DNA of 64,000 nt from Labrenzia sp. VG12 (GCF_002237595.1 NZ_CP022529.1:1488001-1552000), one strand, 5' to 3'; counted from the stretch's first letter, positions 20,927 through 30,065 are shown. Notes: generated by a model from the sequence alone, not told the origin. A program made the numbers and translations.

Positions 20927-21984
20927 GCCGCGCCCGGAGCCCAGCCCATGATCATCAGAACGGCTGCGACAACGACGACCATGCCAAGCGACAGCGGCAG
21001 GAACACTTTCCAGCCCAGACGCATCAGCTGGTCATAGCGGTAGCGCGGCACCATGGCCTTCACCATGGCGAACATGAAGAAGCCCAGGAAACACTTCAGC
21101 ACGAACCAGACCACGCCCGGCACCCAGGTGAAGGGTGCGAAATCGAACGGCGGCAGCCATCCGCCCATGAAGAAGATCGTCATCAGGGCGCACATCAGGC
21201 AGATGGCGACATATTCACCGAGCATGAACATCATGTACGGGGTCGAGCCGTATTCCACCATGAAGCCGGCAACCAGCTCAGATTCCGCTTCGGCAAGGTC
21301 GAACGGCGGACGGTTGGTCTCGGCCAGGGCGGACACGAAGAAGACCACGAACATCGGGAACAACGGCAGCCAGTACCAGTTCAGGAAGGCGAGCCACGGC
21401 ACGCCGAGCCAGGTCGCAAGACCCGTCTGCTGCGCCATCACGATACCGGAGAGGTTCAACGTACCGGCACAAAGCAGAACGGTCACGATCACGAAGCCGA
21501 TCGACACCTCATAGGAAACCATCTGCGCCGCCGAGCGCAGCGCCGACAGGAACGGATATTTCGAGTTCGACGCCCAGCCACCGATGATGACGCCGTAGAC
21601 TTCCAGCGAAGACACCGCGAAGACGAACAGGACGCCGATATTGATGTTCGAGATCACCCAGCCGTCCGCGACCGGGATCACGGCCCAGGCACTGAGCGCG
21701 AGCAGCACGGAGACCAGCGGCGCCAGCAGAAACAGGATCTTGTTGGAGCCTGCCGGAATGACCGGCTCCTTCAGAACGAATTTCAGAAGATCGGCGAAAC
21801 TCTGCAGCAAGCCCCAGGGACCGACCACGTTCGGACCGCGCCGGATCTGCACGGCCGCCCAGATCTTGCGGTCGGCGTACAAGATGTAGGCGACAATCAC
21901 CAGGAGCACGACCATCAGCACCACGCTTTGCAGTGCCATCACCAGGAATTGCCCCAGGTAGGTCGTCGTAAAGAACTCAACCAT
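20923..21984 (-). CDS. nuoH: NADH-quinone oxidoreductase subunit H
   Basis: 353 aa, about eight TM helices, joining the membrane arm to the Q-binding site. Characteristic text: YILYADRKIWAAVQIRRGPN, GLLQSFADLLKFVLKEPVIP, the E-rich loop LAETNRPPFDLAEAESELVA and the segment beginning VEYGSTPYMMFMLGEY, and RYRYDQLMRLGWKVFLPLSL near the C-terminus. These match the acidic quinone-channel loops of the family. The four-base overlap with the next small gene indicates coupled translation. Confidence 0.97.
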   Translation of the reverse strand: MVEFFTTTYLGQFLVMALQSVVLMVVLLVIVAYILYADRKIWAAVQIRRGPNVVGPWGLLQSFADLLKFVLKEPVIPAGSNKILFLLAPLVSVLLALSAWAVIPVADGWVISNINIGVLFVFAVSSLEVYGVIIGGWASNSKYPFLSALRSAAQMVSYEVSIGFVIVTVLLCAGTLNLSGIVMAQQTGLATWLGVPWLAFLNWYWLPLFPMFVVFFVSALAETNRPPFDLAEAESELVAGFMVEYGSTPYMMFMLGEYVAICLMCALMTIFFMGGWLPPFDFAPFTWVPGVVWFVLKCFLGFFMFAMVKAMVPRYRYDQLMRLGWKVFLPLSLGMVVVVAAVLMIMGWAPGAA

Positions 21985-22000
21985 TTCGGTCCCCTACCCC

Positions 22001-24064
22001 TTATTCTGCAGCTTCTGCCGCCCGCGACTTCGCGAGCGCCGAACACTCGGCCATCACCTTGGAGGCGCGGGCGATCGGGTTGGTCAGATAAAAATCACGG
22101 ATCACGTTGGCAAAGCCGGCGCTGTCCATCTTTGCCTTGGCATTGGCCAGCTGTTCAATGTCAGCGGCGGAGCCAGCCTCGATCATGTCGATCGAGGCCA
22201 TGTGCGGGACAGCTTCAAAGAGCTTGCCGCGCAACTGGCTGAGCGAGTCGAAGTCGAGCGTCTGCGACAGGGTCGCGGACAGTGCCCGCAGGATCGCCCA
22301 ATCCTCGCGCGCTTCACCCGGAGGGAACGCGGCGCGGTCGGCCATCTGGACGCGGCCTTCGGTGTTGACGTAGATCGCGGACTTCTCGGTGTAGGCCGCT
22401 CCCGGAAGGATCACGTCGGCCCGGTGTGCACCTCGGTCGCCATGGGTGCCCTGGTAGACGACAAAAGCGCCCTCGGGAACCTCGACCTCGTCGACGCCCA
22501 GCAGGAACAGGATGTCCATTGCCCCCGGCTCGAGCATGGCTCCGGTGTCCTTGCCGCCTTCGCCCGGGACAAAACCGAGATCCAGCGCACCAACCTGAGA
22601 GGCTTCGGTGTGCAGGATGTTGAAACCGTTCCAGCCGTCCTTGATCACGCCAAGCGATTTGGCGGCTGCGGCGATGGTCGCCATGACTTCCGCACCATCC
22701 GGACGGTTGAGCGCGCCCTGGCCGACAATGAACATCGGCCGCTCGGCTTTGGCCGGAGCATGTTCGACAAACTGCTTCAGGCTGTCCGGGCCGGCGCCGA
22801 GATAGGTCACCGGAAAGGTCAGGTCGGCGTTTTCACCGATCAGGCCGACATGCAGGTCGCCGCGGGTCCAGCGCTTGCGGATCCGGGCGTTCAGCACCGG
22901 TGCTTCCTGGCGCGGGTTGGTGCCGATCAGCATGATCGCGTCGGCATCTTCGATGCCTTGAATGGTGGAATTGAAGAGGTAGCTGGCGCGGCCGTTCTTC
23001 GGATGCAGCGGCGAGCCCGGGAAGCGGCTGTCGATATTGGTGACGCCGAGCTTTTCCATCAGGCTCTTCAGGGCGAACATCTCTTCAACGCCCGCCATCT
23101 GGCCAGCCAGTGCACCGATCCGGTCACTGGAAGCGCCCTTCACCTTGTCGGCGATGATCTGGAAGGCTTCGCCCCAGGAAACGGGCTGCAGCTTGCCGTC
23201 CTTCTTGGCGTAGGGCCGGTCGAGACGCTGGGTCTTCAGACCGTCCCAGATGTAGCGGGACTTGTCGGAGATCCACTCCTCGTTGACCTCTTCGTTGAGG
23301 CGCGGCATCACCCGCATGACTTCCTTGCCGCGGCTGTCGACGCGGATCGCAGACCCGACCGCGTCCATCACGTCAACGCTTTCGGTCTTGGTCAGCTCCC
23401 AGGGACGGGCATGGAATTCGTACGGCTTGTGGGTCAGCGCGCCCACCGGGCAAAGATCGGCGACATTGCCCTGCATTTCAGACGACAGGGCCGCATCGAG
23501 ATAGGTGGTGATTTCCGCGTCTTCGCCGCGGCTGATCAGGCCCATGTCGGTGACGCCGCAGACTTCCGTGGTGAAACGGACGCAGCGGGTACAGTGAATG
23601 CAGCGCGTCATGATCGTCTTGATCAGCGGGCCGATTTCCTTGTTCTCGACCGCGCGCTTGTTCTCATGGAACCGTGACCCGTCGACACCATAGGCCATCG
23701 CCTGGTCCTGTAGGTCGCACTCACCGCCCTGATCGCAGATCGGGCAGTCCAACGGGTGGTTGATGAGCAGGAACTCCATCACCCCTTCGCGGGCCTTCTT
23801 GACCATCTCGGACTTGGTCTCGACCACCGGCGGTTCGCCGTTCGGGCCCGGACGCAGGTCCTTCACGCCCATGGCGCAGGAGGCGGTCGGCTTGGGCGGT
23901 CCGCCCTTCACTTCCACCAGGCACATGCGGCAGTTGCCGGCAATCGACAGCCGGTCGTGGTAACAAAAGCGCGGAACCTCGGCACCCGCTTCTTCACAAG
24001 CCTGAAGCAGCGTGTAATCCGCCGGGACATCCACTTCGTTGCCGTCGATGATGAGCTTCGTCAT
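22001..24064 (-). CDS. nuoG: NADH-quinone oxidoreductase subunit G
   Basis: 687 aa, the large iron-sulphur subunit. The N-terminal ferredoxin domain has Cys34, 45, 48 and 63 for the [2Fe-2S] cluster N1b. HPLDCPICDQGGECDLQDQ gives the His/Cys3 ligands of N5, and CIHCTRCVRFTTEVCG with NVADLCPVGALT gives N4. The remainder is a molybdopterin-oxidoreductase-like domain (about 220-600) that has lost its cofactor. Length is usual for alphaproteobacteria. No fourth-cluster N7 ligand set was recognised, as expected outside the enterobacterial and Thermus types. Confidence 0.97.
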   Translation of the reverse strand: MTKLIIDGNEVDVPADYTLLQACEEAGAEVPRFCYHDRLSIAGNCRMCLVEVKGGPPKPTASCAMGVKDLRPGPNGEPPVVETKSEMVKKAREGVMEFLLINHPLDCPICDQGGECDLQDQAMAYGVDGSRFHENKRAVENKEIGPLIKTIMTRCIHCTRCVRFTTEVCGVTDMGLISRGEDAEITTYLDAALSSEMQGNVADLCPVGALTHKPYEFHARPWELTKTESVDVMDAVGSAIRVDSRGKEVMRVMPRLNEEVNEEWISDKSRYIWDGLKTQRLDRPYAKKDGKLQPVSWGEAFQIIADKVKGASSDRIGALAGQMAGVEEMFALKSLMEKLGVTNIDSRFPGSPLHPKNGRASYLFNSTIQGIEDADAIMLIGTNPRQEAPVLNARIRKRWTRGDLHVGLIGENADLTFPVTYLGAGPDSLKQFVEHAPAKAERPMFIVGQGALNRPDGAEVMATIAAAAKSLGVIKDGWNGFNILHTEASQVGALDLGFVPGEGGKDTGAMLEPGAMDILFLLGVDEVEVPEGAFVVYQGTHGDRGAHRADVILPGAAYTEKSAIYVNTEGRVQMADRAAFPPGEAREDWAILRALSATLSQTLDFDSLSQLRGKLFEAVPHMASIDMIEAGSAADIEQLANAKAKMDSAGFANVIRDFYLTNPIARASKVMAECSALAKSRAAEAAE

Positions 24065-24090
24065 CCGTTGCTCTCCAAATCCCGTTCCGC

Positions 24091-25392
24091 TTACTCAGCC
24101 GCCACCATGGTCGAAGACGCCTTCGACTTGGCGACATAGTCGTCGATGCGCTGCTCGATGACCGGCCGGAAATTCTTGATCAAACCCTGGATCGGCCAGG
24201 CGGCCGCATCCCCGAGCGCACAGATGGTGTGGCCCTCGACCTGCTTGGTCACCTTGAACAGCATGTCGATTTCCTCGTAGGAGGATTCGCCCTTCACCAT
24301 GCGTTCCATCACGCGCCACATCCAGCCGGTGCCTTCCCGGCACGGCGTGCACTGGCCGCAGCTTTCATGCTTGTAGAAGTAGCTGAGCCGGGCGATTGCC
24401 TTGATGATGTCCGTGGACTTGTCCATGACGATCACGGCCGCCGTACCAAGGCCGGAACCGAGCCCACGCAGCGTGTCGAAATCCATCGGCGCGTCCTTGA
24501 TCTCGTCGGCCGTGCAGCACGGCACGGAAGATCCACCCGGAATCACCGCCAGGAGATTGTCCCAGCCACCGCGAATACCGCCGCAATGCTTGTCGATCAT
24601 TTCCGAAAACGGAACGCCGAGCTCTTCTTCGAAGGTCGCGGGCTGATTGACGTGACCGGAGACGCAGAAGAGCTTGGTGCCGGTATTGTTCGGACGACCA
24701 AGTGCGGAGAACCAGGCCGCGCCGCGGCGCAGGATGGTCGGCGCAACCGCGATCGATTCCACATTGTTCACCGTGGTCGGGCAGCCGTAGAGACCGACAT
24801 TGGCCGGGAACGGCGGCTTCAGGCGCGGCTGGCCCTTCTTGCCTTCCAGGCTTTCCAGCAGCGCCGTTTCCTCGCCGCAGATATAGGCACCGGCGCCGTG
24901 GTGAACGTAGATGTCGAAATCGTAGCCGTTCTTGTTGTTCTTGCCGATCAGGCCGGCATCGTAGGCCTGGTCGATCGCCGCCTGCAGGCGCTCACGTTCA
25001 CGGATGAATTCGCCACGTACATAGATGTAAGCAGCAATCGCGCCCATGGCGTAACCGGCGACCAGACAGCCTTCGACCAGCGTGTGCGGATCGTGGCGCA
25101 GGATCTCGCGGTCCTTGCAGGTGCCCGGTTCGGATTCATCGGCATTGACGACGAGATAGGCCGGCCGGCCATCCGATTCCCTGGGCATGAACGACCATTT
25201 CAGGCCCGTCGGGAAGCCCGCGCCACCACGGCCGCGCAGCCCGGAATCCTTCATTTCCTGAATGATCCAGTCGCGGCCCTTGTCCAGAAGCGCCTTGGTG
25301 TTGTCCCACTGGCCACGCTTCTTCGCGCCGTCCAGACCCCAGTCATGCAGACCGTAGATATTGGTGAAGATCCGATCCTGATCCTTCAGCAT
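24091..25392 (-). CDS. nuoF: NADH-quinone oxidoreductase subunit F (NADH/FMN site)
   Basis: 433 aa. It binds NADH and FMN and starts the electron path. FMN/NADH site motifs are GLRGRGGAGFPTGLKWSFMP (about 53-72) and VNADESEPGTCKDREI (about 88-103). The [4Fe-4S] cluster N3 ligands are in ESCGQCTPCREGTGW with the fourth Cys in GHTICALGDAAAWP. The first codon gives MLKDQDRIFTNIYGLHDWGL, the normal family start. It follows nuoE by nine bases. Confidence 0.98.
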   Translation of the reverse strand: MLKDQDRIFTNIYGLHDWGLDGAKKRGQWDNTKALLDKGRDWIIQEMKDSGLRGRGGAGFPTGLKWSFMPRESDGRPAYLVVNADESEPGTCKDREILRHDPHTLVEGCLVAGYAMGAIAAYIYVRGEFIRERERLQAAIDQAYDAGLIGKNNKNGYDFDIYVHHGAGAYICGEETALLESLEGKKGQPRLKPPFPANVGLYGCPTTVNNVESIAVAPTILRRGAAWFSALGRPNNTGTKLFCVSGHVNQPATFEEELGVPFSEMIDKHCGGIRGGWDNLLAVIPGGSSVPCCTADEIKDAPMDFDTLRGLGSGLGTAAVIVMDKSTDIIKAIARLSYFYKHESCGQCTPCREGTGWMWRVMERMVKGESSYEEIDMLFKVTKQVEGHTICALGDAAAWPIQGLIKNFRPVIEQRIDDYVAKSKASSTMVAAE

Positions 25393-25401
25393 CTTATCCC
25401 C

Positions 25402-26625
25402 CTAGTCTTCGCTCTTGGAGGAGGCCACTTCACCGGCTTCCACGCGCTTGGAAAATTCAGTGTCTTCGCCGCTGGCGAGCACCTTGGCCTGTTCGATCCA
25501 GCCATCCCGCTCGATCCGGCCCTTGAACTTCAGCCGGCTGTCGACCCAGGCCACCTCTTCCGGTCCCCAGCTGGCGACCTGGTCGAAATGGAAGAAGCCG
25601 AGCTCGTGCAGTGTTGCTTCCAGCTTCGGCCCGACGCCTTTCAGCTTTTTCAGATCGTCCGGCTTGCCGCCGCGGGCTTCCTTCAGCAGCTCGGGCGCCT
25701 TTTCGGCAACCTCGGCGTCTGCAGCCGGAGCCGCTTTCGGCTTGGCTTTGGAAGCCGGCTTCGGTTCGTCAGCCTTCTTGGCAGCCTTTTCGACCTTTTC
25801 AGCGGGCTTGGTAGCAGCCTTCTTCGGTGCCGGAGCCTCTTCCGCCTTGCCGGACTTGGCAGCATGGGCTGCCCTTACCTTCGCAACCGCGTCTTCGGCC
25901 GGCGTCGGCACGCCGTCATAATCGTTGCCACCGGCATTGATCGGTCCGCCGGCAAAAGCATGAGACGCCTTTTCCGAGCCGTCGACCACGTGCGGGACCG
26001 GCAGTTCGCCCTTGGTATCGTCGTCCAGTTCGGTCAAGGAGGTCAGACCGCCTTCGGCCATGGCAAAACGGCGACCGTTTTGCGGGCCCGGGGTCACGTC
26101 CCTGCCCTCGGAAATGTCGTCGAGCAGCTTGTTGAAGCTGTCCTCGGTCAGGTCCTCGTAGGTATCCTTGAAGATCTGCACCATCGGCGCGTTGACGCAG
26201 GCGCCGAGGCACTCGACCTCTTCCCAGGAGAACATGCCGTCCTCGGAGATTTCATGCATGTGCTTGGCAATGCGCGACTTGCAGATCTTGATCAGGTCTT
26301 CGGACCCGCGCAGCTGGCACGGTGTCGTTCCGCAGACCTGGATATGGGCCTTCTTGCCGACCGGCTGCAGCTGGAACATGGTGTAGAAGGTCGCGACCTC
26401 CAGCACACGAATGTTCGGCATCTCCAGAAGGTCTGCAATATAGCGGATCGCCGGCTCGCTCACCCAGCCGTCATTCTGCTCCTGTGCGCGCCACAACAGC
26501 GGGATCACCGCGGAAGCCTGGCGGCCGGCCGGATAGCGATCAATCAGCTTCTTCGCCCAGGTAAGGTTTACCTCGGTGAATTCGAAACTGTCTGGTTGTT
26601 CCGCGGCAAGTCTGCGAACTGCCAT
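25402..26625 (-). CDS. nuoE: NADH-quinone oxidoreductase subunit E with C-terminal extension
   Basis: 407 aa, more than twice the roughly 160-aa core. Residues 1-200 are a normal NuoE thioredoxin-like domain with Cys98, Cys103, Cys139 and Cys143 (CGTTPCQLRG, CLGACVNAP) for [2Fe-2S] cluster N1a. Residues about 200-320 form an Ala/Lys/Pro-rich, low-complexity linker. Residues about 325-390 form a compact helix-hairpin-helix-like module (LKKLKGVGPKLEATLHELGF, then a WGPEEVAWVDSRLKFKGRIE stretch). Such tails occur on NuoE of Hyphomicrobiales. The module resembles those of ribosomal-L21-type fusions and other small helical domains, and its role in complex I is unknown. Confidence 0.95.
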   Translation of the reverse strand: MAVRRLAAEQPDSFEFTEVNLTWAKKLIDRYPAGRQASAVIPLLWRAQEQNDGWVSEPAIRYIADLLEMPNIRVLEVATFYTMFQLQPVGKKAHIQVCGTTPCQLRGSEDLIKICKSRIAKHMHEISEDGMFSWEEVECLGACVNAPMVQIFKDTYEDLTEDSFNKLLDDISEGRDVTPGPQNGRRFAMAEGGLTSLTELDDDTKGELPVPHVVDGSEKASHAFAGGPINAGGNDYDGVPTPAEDAVAKVRAAHAAKSGKAEEAPAPKKAATKPAEKVEKAAKKADEPKPASKAKPKAAPAADAEVAEKAPELLKEARGGKPDDLKKLKGVGPKLEATLHELGFFHFDQVASWGPEEVAWVDSRLKFKGRIERDGWIEQAKVLASGEDTEFSKRVEAGEVASSKSED

Positions 26626-26706
26626 GGTGTTATCCCCGTTCTGTCACAGTGACCGGAGCCGGACGGGCGGCTGCCAGGGTCGAAAATTTGTGGTGAGCCA
26701 CCCGCA

Positions 26707-27891
26707 TCAGCGGTCGACCTCACCGAACACGATGTCCATCGAACCAAGCACGGCCGAGACGTCGGCAAGCATGTGGCCGTTGCACAGGAAATCCATCGCC
26801 TGCAGGTGCGCGTAACCCGGCGCCTTGATCTTGCAGCGATAGGGCTTGTTGGTGCCGTCGGCAACCAGATAGACGCCGAATTCGCCCTTGGGCGCCTCGA
26901 CGGCGGCGTACACTTCGCCGGCCGGGACGTGATAGCCCTCGGTATAGAGCTTGAAGTGATGGATCAGCGCTTCCATCGAACGCTTCATCTCGCCCCGCTT
27001 CGGCGGCACGATCTTGCCGTCCGTGGAGGAAACCGGACCGGTTTCTACGGTCAGCTTCTCCAGGCACTGTTTCATGATCCTGACGGACTGGCGCATCTCT
27101 TCCATGCGGATCAGATAGCGGTCGTAACAATCGCCGTTCTTGCCGATCGGAATGTCGAAATCGAGTTCCGAATAACATTCGTATGGCTGCGACTTGCGCA
27201 GATCCCAGGCAGCACCCGAACCGCGCACCATCACTCCGGAGAAACCCCAGGCCCAGGCATCGTCCAGGTCCACAACGCCGATATCGACGTTACGCTGCTT
27301 GAAGATACGGTTGTCGGTCAGAAGGCCTTCGATGTCGTCGCAAGTCTGCAGGAACGGATCACAGAAATCCCAGATGTCGTCGAGAAGGTCGCGCGGCAGA
27401 TCCTGGTGCACCCCGCCCGGGCGCACATAGGCTGCGTGCATGCGCGCGCCGCAGGCCCGCTCATAGAACACCATCAGCTCTTCGCGCGGCTCGAAGCCCC
27501 ACAGCGGCGGTGTCAGCGCGCCGACGTCCATGGCCTGCGTGGTGACGTTCAAGAGGTGTGAGAGGATCCGGCCGATTTCCGAATAAAGCACCCGGACCAG
27601 CTGCCCCCGTTTCGGCACTTCGATGCCGAGCATGCGTTCGACCGCAAGGGCAAAGGCATGTTCCTGGTTCATCGGCGCCACGTAGTCGAGGCGGTCGAAA
27701 TAGGGAACGGCCTGCAGATAGGTCTTCTGCTCGATCAGCTTCTCGGTTCCCCGGTGCAGCAGACCGATATGCGGATCGACACGGGTCACCACCTCGCCGT
27801 CAAGCTCCAGGACCAGGCGCAAGACGCCGTGGGCCGCCGGGTGCTGCGGACCGAAGTTGATGTTGAAGTTACGGACCTGAGCCTCAGCCAT
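26707..27891 (-). CDS. nuoD: NADH-quinone oxidoreductase subunit D
   Basis: 394 aa, [NiFe]-hydrogenase-derived subunit that forms the quinone pocket with NuoB. The start MAEAQVRNFNINFGPQHPAA is diagnostic: GPQHPAAHG carries the quinone-contact His. Further motifs are HRGTEKLIEQKTYLQAVPYF, NQEHAFALAVERMLGIEVP, and DIVFGEVDR at the C-terminus. Its ATG lies inside the end of the GFA-family gene (8-base overlap), so its translation is coupled to a non-complex-I gene. Confidence 0.98.
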   Translation of the reverse strand: MAEAQVRNFNINFGPQHPAAHGVLRLVLELDGEVVTRVDPHIGLLHRGTEKLIEQKTYLQAVPYFDRLDYVAPMNQEHAFALAVERMLGIEVPKRGQLVRVLYSEIGRILSHLLNVTTQAMDVGALTPPLWGFEPREELMVFYERACGARMHAAYVRPGGVHQDLPRDLLDDIWDFCDPFLQTCDDIEGLLTDNRIFKQRNVDIGVVDLDDAWAWGFSGVMVRGSGAAWDLRKSQPYECYSELDFDIPIGKNGDCYDRYLIRMEEMRQSVRIMKQCLEKLTVETGPVSSTDGKIVPPKRGEMKRSMEALIHHFKLYTEGYHVPAGEVYAAVEAPKGEFGVYLVADGTNKPYRCKIKAPGYAHLQAMDFLCNGHMLADVSAVLGSMDIVFGEVDR

Positions 27892-28327
27892 TTTGAGGTT
27901 CCTGCATTTGCTGCGTGAAATAGGCGATCACTTCCGGGCCGGTCATGCGGCGGGTTTCATTCGCGAAGGAATAGTTGCCCGGCTGCTCGTCAACGAAAAT
28001 CTCGGAAGTGAACTTGAATTGGGAAGGGTCGTCGAAGGCCTGCGCGGACATCGACACATGCGAGCCGTCAGCCATGCGCCACATCAAGGTGGAGCCGCAT
28101 TTGGAGCAGAAGACCCGCTCGCCATAGTCGGAGGACTTGTAGACGCCAAGCGCCTCTTCACCTTCGACCTCGACGCCGGTCATCGGGCCACAGCTGACGG
28201 CCATGTAGGTGCCACCGGTCCAGCGGCGGCACATGCCACAGTGGCATACGCCCATCTCGCCGTCCGTCGGCGTGGCAGAAAAACGCACCGCACCGCAAAG
28301 ACATCCACCTGAAAGCCGCTCGCTCAT
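27884..28327 (-). CDS. GFA/CENP-V family zinc protein inserted in the nuo operon
   Basis: 147 aa protein of the glutathione-dependent formaldehyde-activating (GFA) family, a beta-sandwich fold with Zn sites. Zn ligands are visible: GGCLCGAVRF (Cys9, Cys11), VCHCGMCRRWTG (Cys28, Cys30, Cys33) and FCSKCGSTLMW (Cys74, Cys77). Family members include the Gfa enzyme and many proteins of unknown substrate, so formaldehyde chemistry should not be assumed. It sits between nuoC and nuoD and overlaps the nuoD start by eight bases, so it is a true part of the operon here. A redox-linked thiol role is speculative. Confidence 0.87.
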   Translation of the reverse strand: MSERLSGGCLCGAVRFSATPTDGEMGVCHCGMCRRWTGGTYMAVSCGPMTGVEVEGEEALGVYKSSDYGERVFCSKCGSTLMWRMADGSHVSMSAQAFDDPSQFKFTSEIFVDEQPGNYSFANETRRMTGPEVIAYFTQQMQEPQNG

Positions 28328-28339
28328 CCCTGCCCCGCC

Positions 28340-28945
28340 TCAGCTCGTCGTTGCTTTCTCGTCGCCGGGCAGCACGTAATCCGTGCCTTCCCAGGGCGAC
28401 ATGAAATCAAAGCTGCGCATTTCCTGGTTCAACCGAACGGGCTCGTAGACAACGCGTTTTTTCTCGTCGTCATAGCGCACTTCAACGAAGCCGGTGACCG
28501 GGAAATCCTTGCGCAGCGGATGGCCGTCGAAACCATAGTCTGTCAGGATCCGGCGCAGGTCCGGATGATCGGAGAACAGGATGCCGTACATGTCATAGGC
28601 TTCGCGTTCGAACCATTCGGCCCCCGGAAAAAGCGGGGTCAGCGATGCCACCGGTGTTGTTTCGTCCGTCGCGGCCTTTACCCGGATGCGCTGGTTCTGC
28701 ACCGGCGACAGGAAGTGATAGACGACATCAAAGCGCTTTTCGCGTTCCGGATAATCGACACCGCAGATATCGGTCAGGTTGACGAACTTGCACGAGCTGT
28801 TGTCGCGCAGGAAACGGATCACGTCGAGGATGTTGGTCGCGTTCACGGTCAGCGTCAGCTCGCCGTATTCGACTTTCCAGGACACAAGGGACTCGCCCAG
28901 GCCGAGCTCGATATGCTCCGCGAGTTCCTTCAACGTCTCGTCCAT
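28340..28945 (-). CDS. nuoC: NADH-quinone oxidoreductase subunit C
   Basis: 201 aa peripheral subunit (30-kDa type). Family motifs: NLTDICGVDYPEREKRFDVV, YHFLSPVQNQRIRVKAAT, EREAYDMYGILFSDHPDLRR and LRKDFPVTGFVEVRYDDEKK. The ATG at 28945 is preferred since GAGGG lies seven bases before it; an upstream ATG five codons earlier also exists. It is not fused with NuoD, unlike in some bacteria. Confidence 0.96.
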   Translation of the reverse strand: MDETLKELAEHIELGLGESLVSWKVEYGELTLTVNATNILDVIRFLRDNSSCKFVNLTDICGVDYPEREKRFDVVYHFLSPVQNQRIRVKAATDETTPVASLTPLFPGAEWFEREAYDMYGILFSDHPDLRRILTDYGFDGHPLRKDFPVTGFVEVRYDDEKKRVVYEPVRLNQEMRSFDFMSPWEGTDYVLPGDEKATTS

Positions 28946-29100
28946 CGTGTTCGCCCTCATTCACCGGTCCTGCCAGGCAGCTGCGCCAAGTGCGACCACC
29001 GTCGTCAGACCAATTCCACCTCACCCGGATATTTGGCGCCAGTTCTGAAACGCCTCACTCCGGGGAGCCATTCTTTGCGAGCACAGTCGCCCGCAGTCTT

Positions 29101-29124
29101 AAAACCCGCCGCCTTTCCGGCGGC
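29101..29124 (-). terminator. Intra-operon hairpin with short T-run between nuoB and nuoC
   Basis: Directly after the nuoB stop, read on the minus strand: a 6-bp GC stem (GCCGCC / GGCGGC) with loop GGAAA, then GGGTTTT. The T-run has only four T, so partial termination or an mRNA-stabilising hairpin is more likely than a full stop. The nuoB-nuoC gap (29130-28946) is the longest within the operon. Confidence 0.45.
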
Positions 29125-29130
29125 AGATCC

Positions 29131-29709
29131 TTATCGTTCGATCGTTCCCGTGCGGCGGATCTTCTTCTGCAGCATCAACACGCCGTAAAGAAGCGCCTCG
29201 GCTGTCGGAGGGCAGCCAGGAACATAGATATCTACCGGGACCACCCGGTCACAGCCACGCACCACCGAATAGGAATAATGGTAATAGCCGCCACCATTGG
29301 CGCAGGAGCCCATGGAGATGACATACCGAGGCTCTGGCATCTGGTCATAGACCTTGCGCAGGGCCGGAGCCATCTTGTTGGTCAGCGTGCCGGCAACAAT
29401 CATGACGTCGGACTGGCGCGGGGACGCACGCGGCGCGAAGCCGAAACGTTCAGCGTCATAGCGCGGCATCGACATCTGCATCATCTCGACGGCGCAGCAG
29501 GCCAGGCCGAAGGTCATCCACATCAGCGAACCCGTGCGCGCCCACTGGATCAGATTGTCGGTGGAGGTGACAAGGAAGCCCTTGTCGGCCAGTTCGTTGT
29601 TCACTTCCAGGAAAAAGGCGTCGTCGGCGCCCACCGGATTGCCGGTGTTCGGATCAATGATGCCCTTCGGTTTCGGGGCAACGAGCGGCTCGGTCGTGGT
29701 CAATCCCAT
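29131..29709 (-). CDS. nuoB: NADH-quinone oxidoreductase subunit B (cluster N2)
   Basis: 192 aa. It holds the last Fe-S cluster, N2, which reduces quinone. Ligands are the tandem Cys71-Cys72 (FGLACCAVEMMQMS), the Cys of ISMGSCANGGG and the Cys of VPGCPPTAEALLYG. The ATG at 29709 is chosen because GGGAGCG precedes it. It overlaps the end of nuoA by ten bases, implying coupled translation. An ATG seven codons upstream in frame is less likely. Confidence 0.97.
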   Translation of the reverse strand: MGLTTTEPLVAPKPKGIIDPNTGNPVGADDAFFLEVNNELADKGFLVTSTDNLIQWARTGSLMWMTFGLACCAVEMMQMSMPRYDAERFGFAPRASPRQSDVMIVAGTLTNKMAPALRKVYDQMPEPRYVISMGSCANGGGYYHYSYSVVRGCDRVVPVDIYVPGCPPTAEALLYGVLMLQKKIRRTGTIER

Positions 29710-30065
29710 TCCAGCGCTCCCTTCTTCCATTCATAGATAAAGCCGATGGTCAGGACACCCAGGAAGATCATCATGGACCAGAACCCGTACCAGCCCAATT
29801 CACCGAACACCGTTGCCCATGGGAAAAGGAAGGCGACTTCGAGATCGAAGATGATGAACAGGATGGAGACCAGATAGAAGCGCACGTCGAACTTCATGCG
29901 GGCGTCATCAAACGCGTTGAAGCCGCACTCATAGGCAGACAGCTTTTCCGGGTCCGGGTTCTTGTAGGCCAGCAGGAAGGGCGAAATCAGCAGTGCAAGG
30001 CCGATTACAAGGGCAATGCCCATGAAAACGACAATCGGGACATATTCCCGCAACAGATCATCCAT
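29700..30065 (-). CDS. nuoA: NADH-quinone oxidoreductase subunit A
   Basis: 121 aa, three TM helices, first gene of the complex I operon. Motifs: KLSAYECGFNAFDDARMKFD (conserved Cys of the loop) and RFYLVSILFIIFDLEVAFLF (membrane Asp/Glu). The ATG at 30065 with AAGGACG upstream gives the usual start MDDLLREYVPIVVFMGIALV. The frame continues 25 codons upstream without family match. Confidence 0.97.
   Translation of the reverse strand: MDDLLREYVPIVVFMGIALVIGLALLISPFLLAYKNPDPEKLSAYECGFNAFDDARMKFDVRFYLVSILFIIFDLEVAFLFPWATVFGELGWYGFWSMMIFLGVLTIGFIYEWKKGALEWD

Noticed and set aside
24229..26652. 807-aa plus-strand open frame
   Set aside because: Antisense shadow of nuoF and nuoE; composition is the mirror of the real genes.
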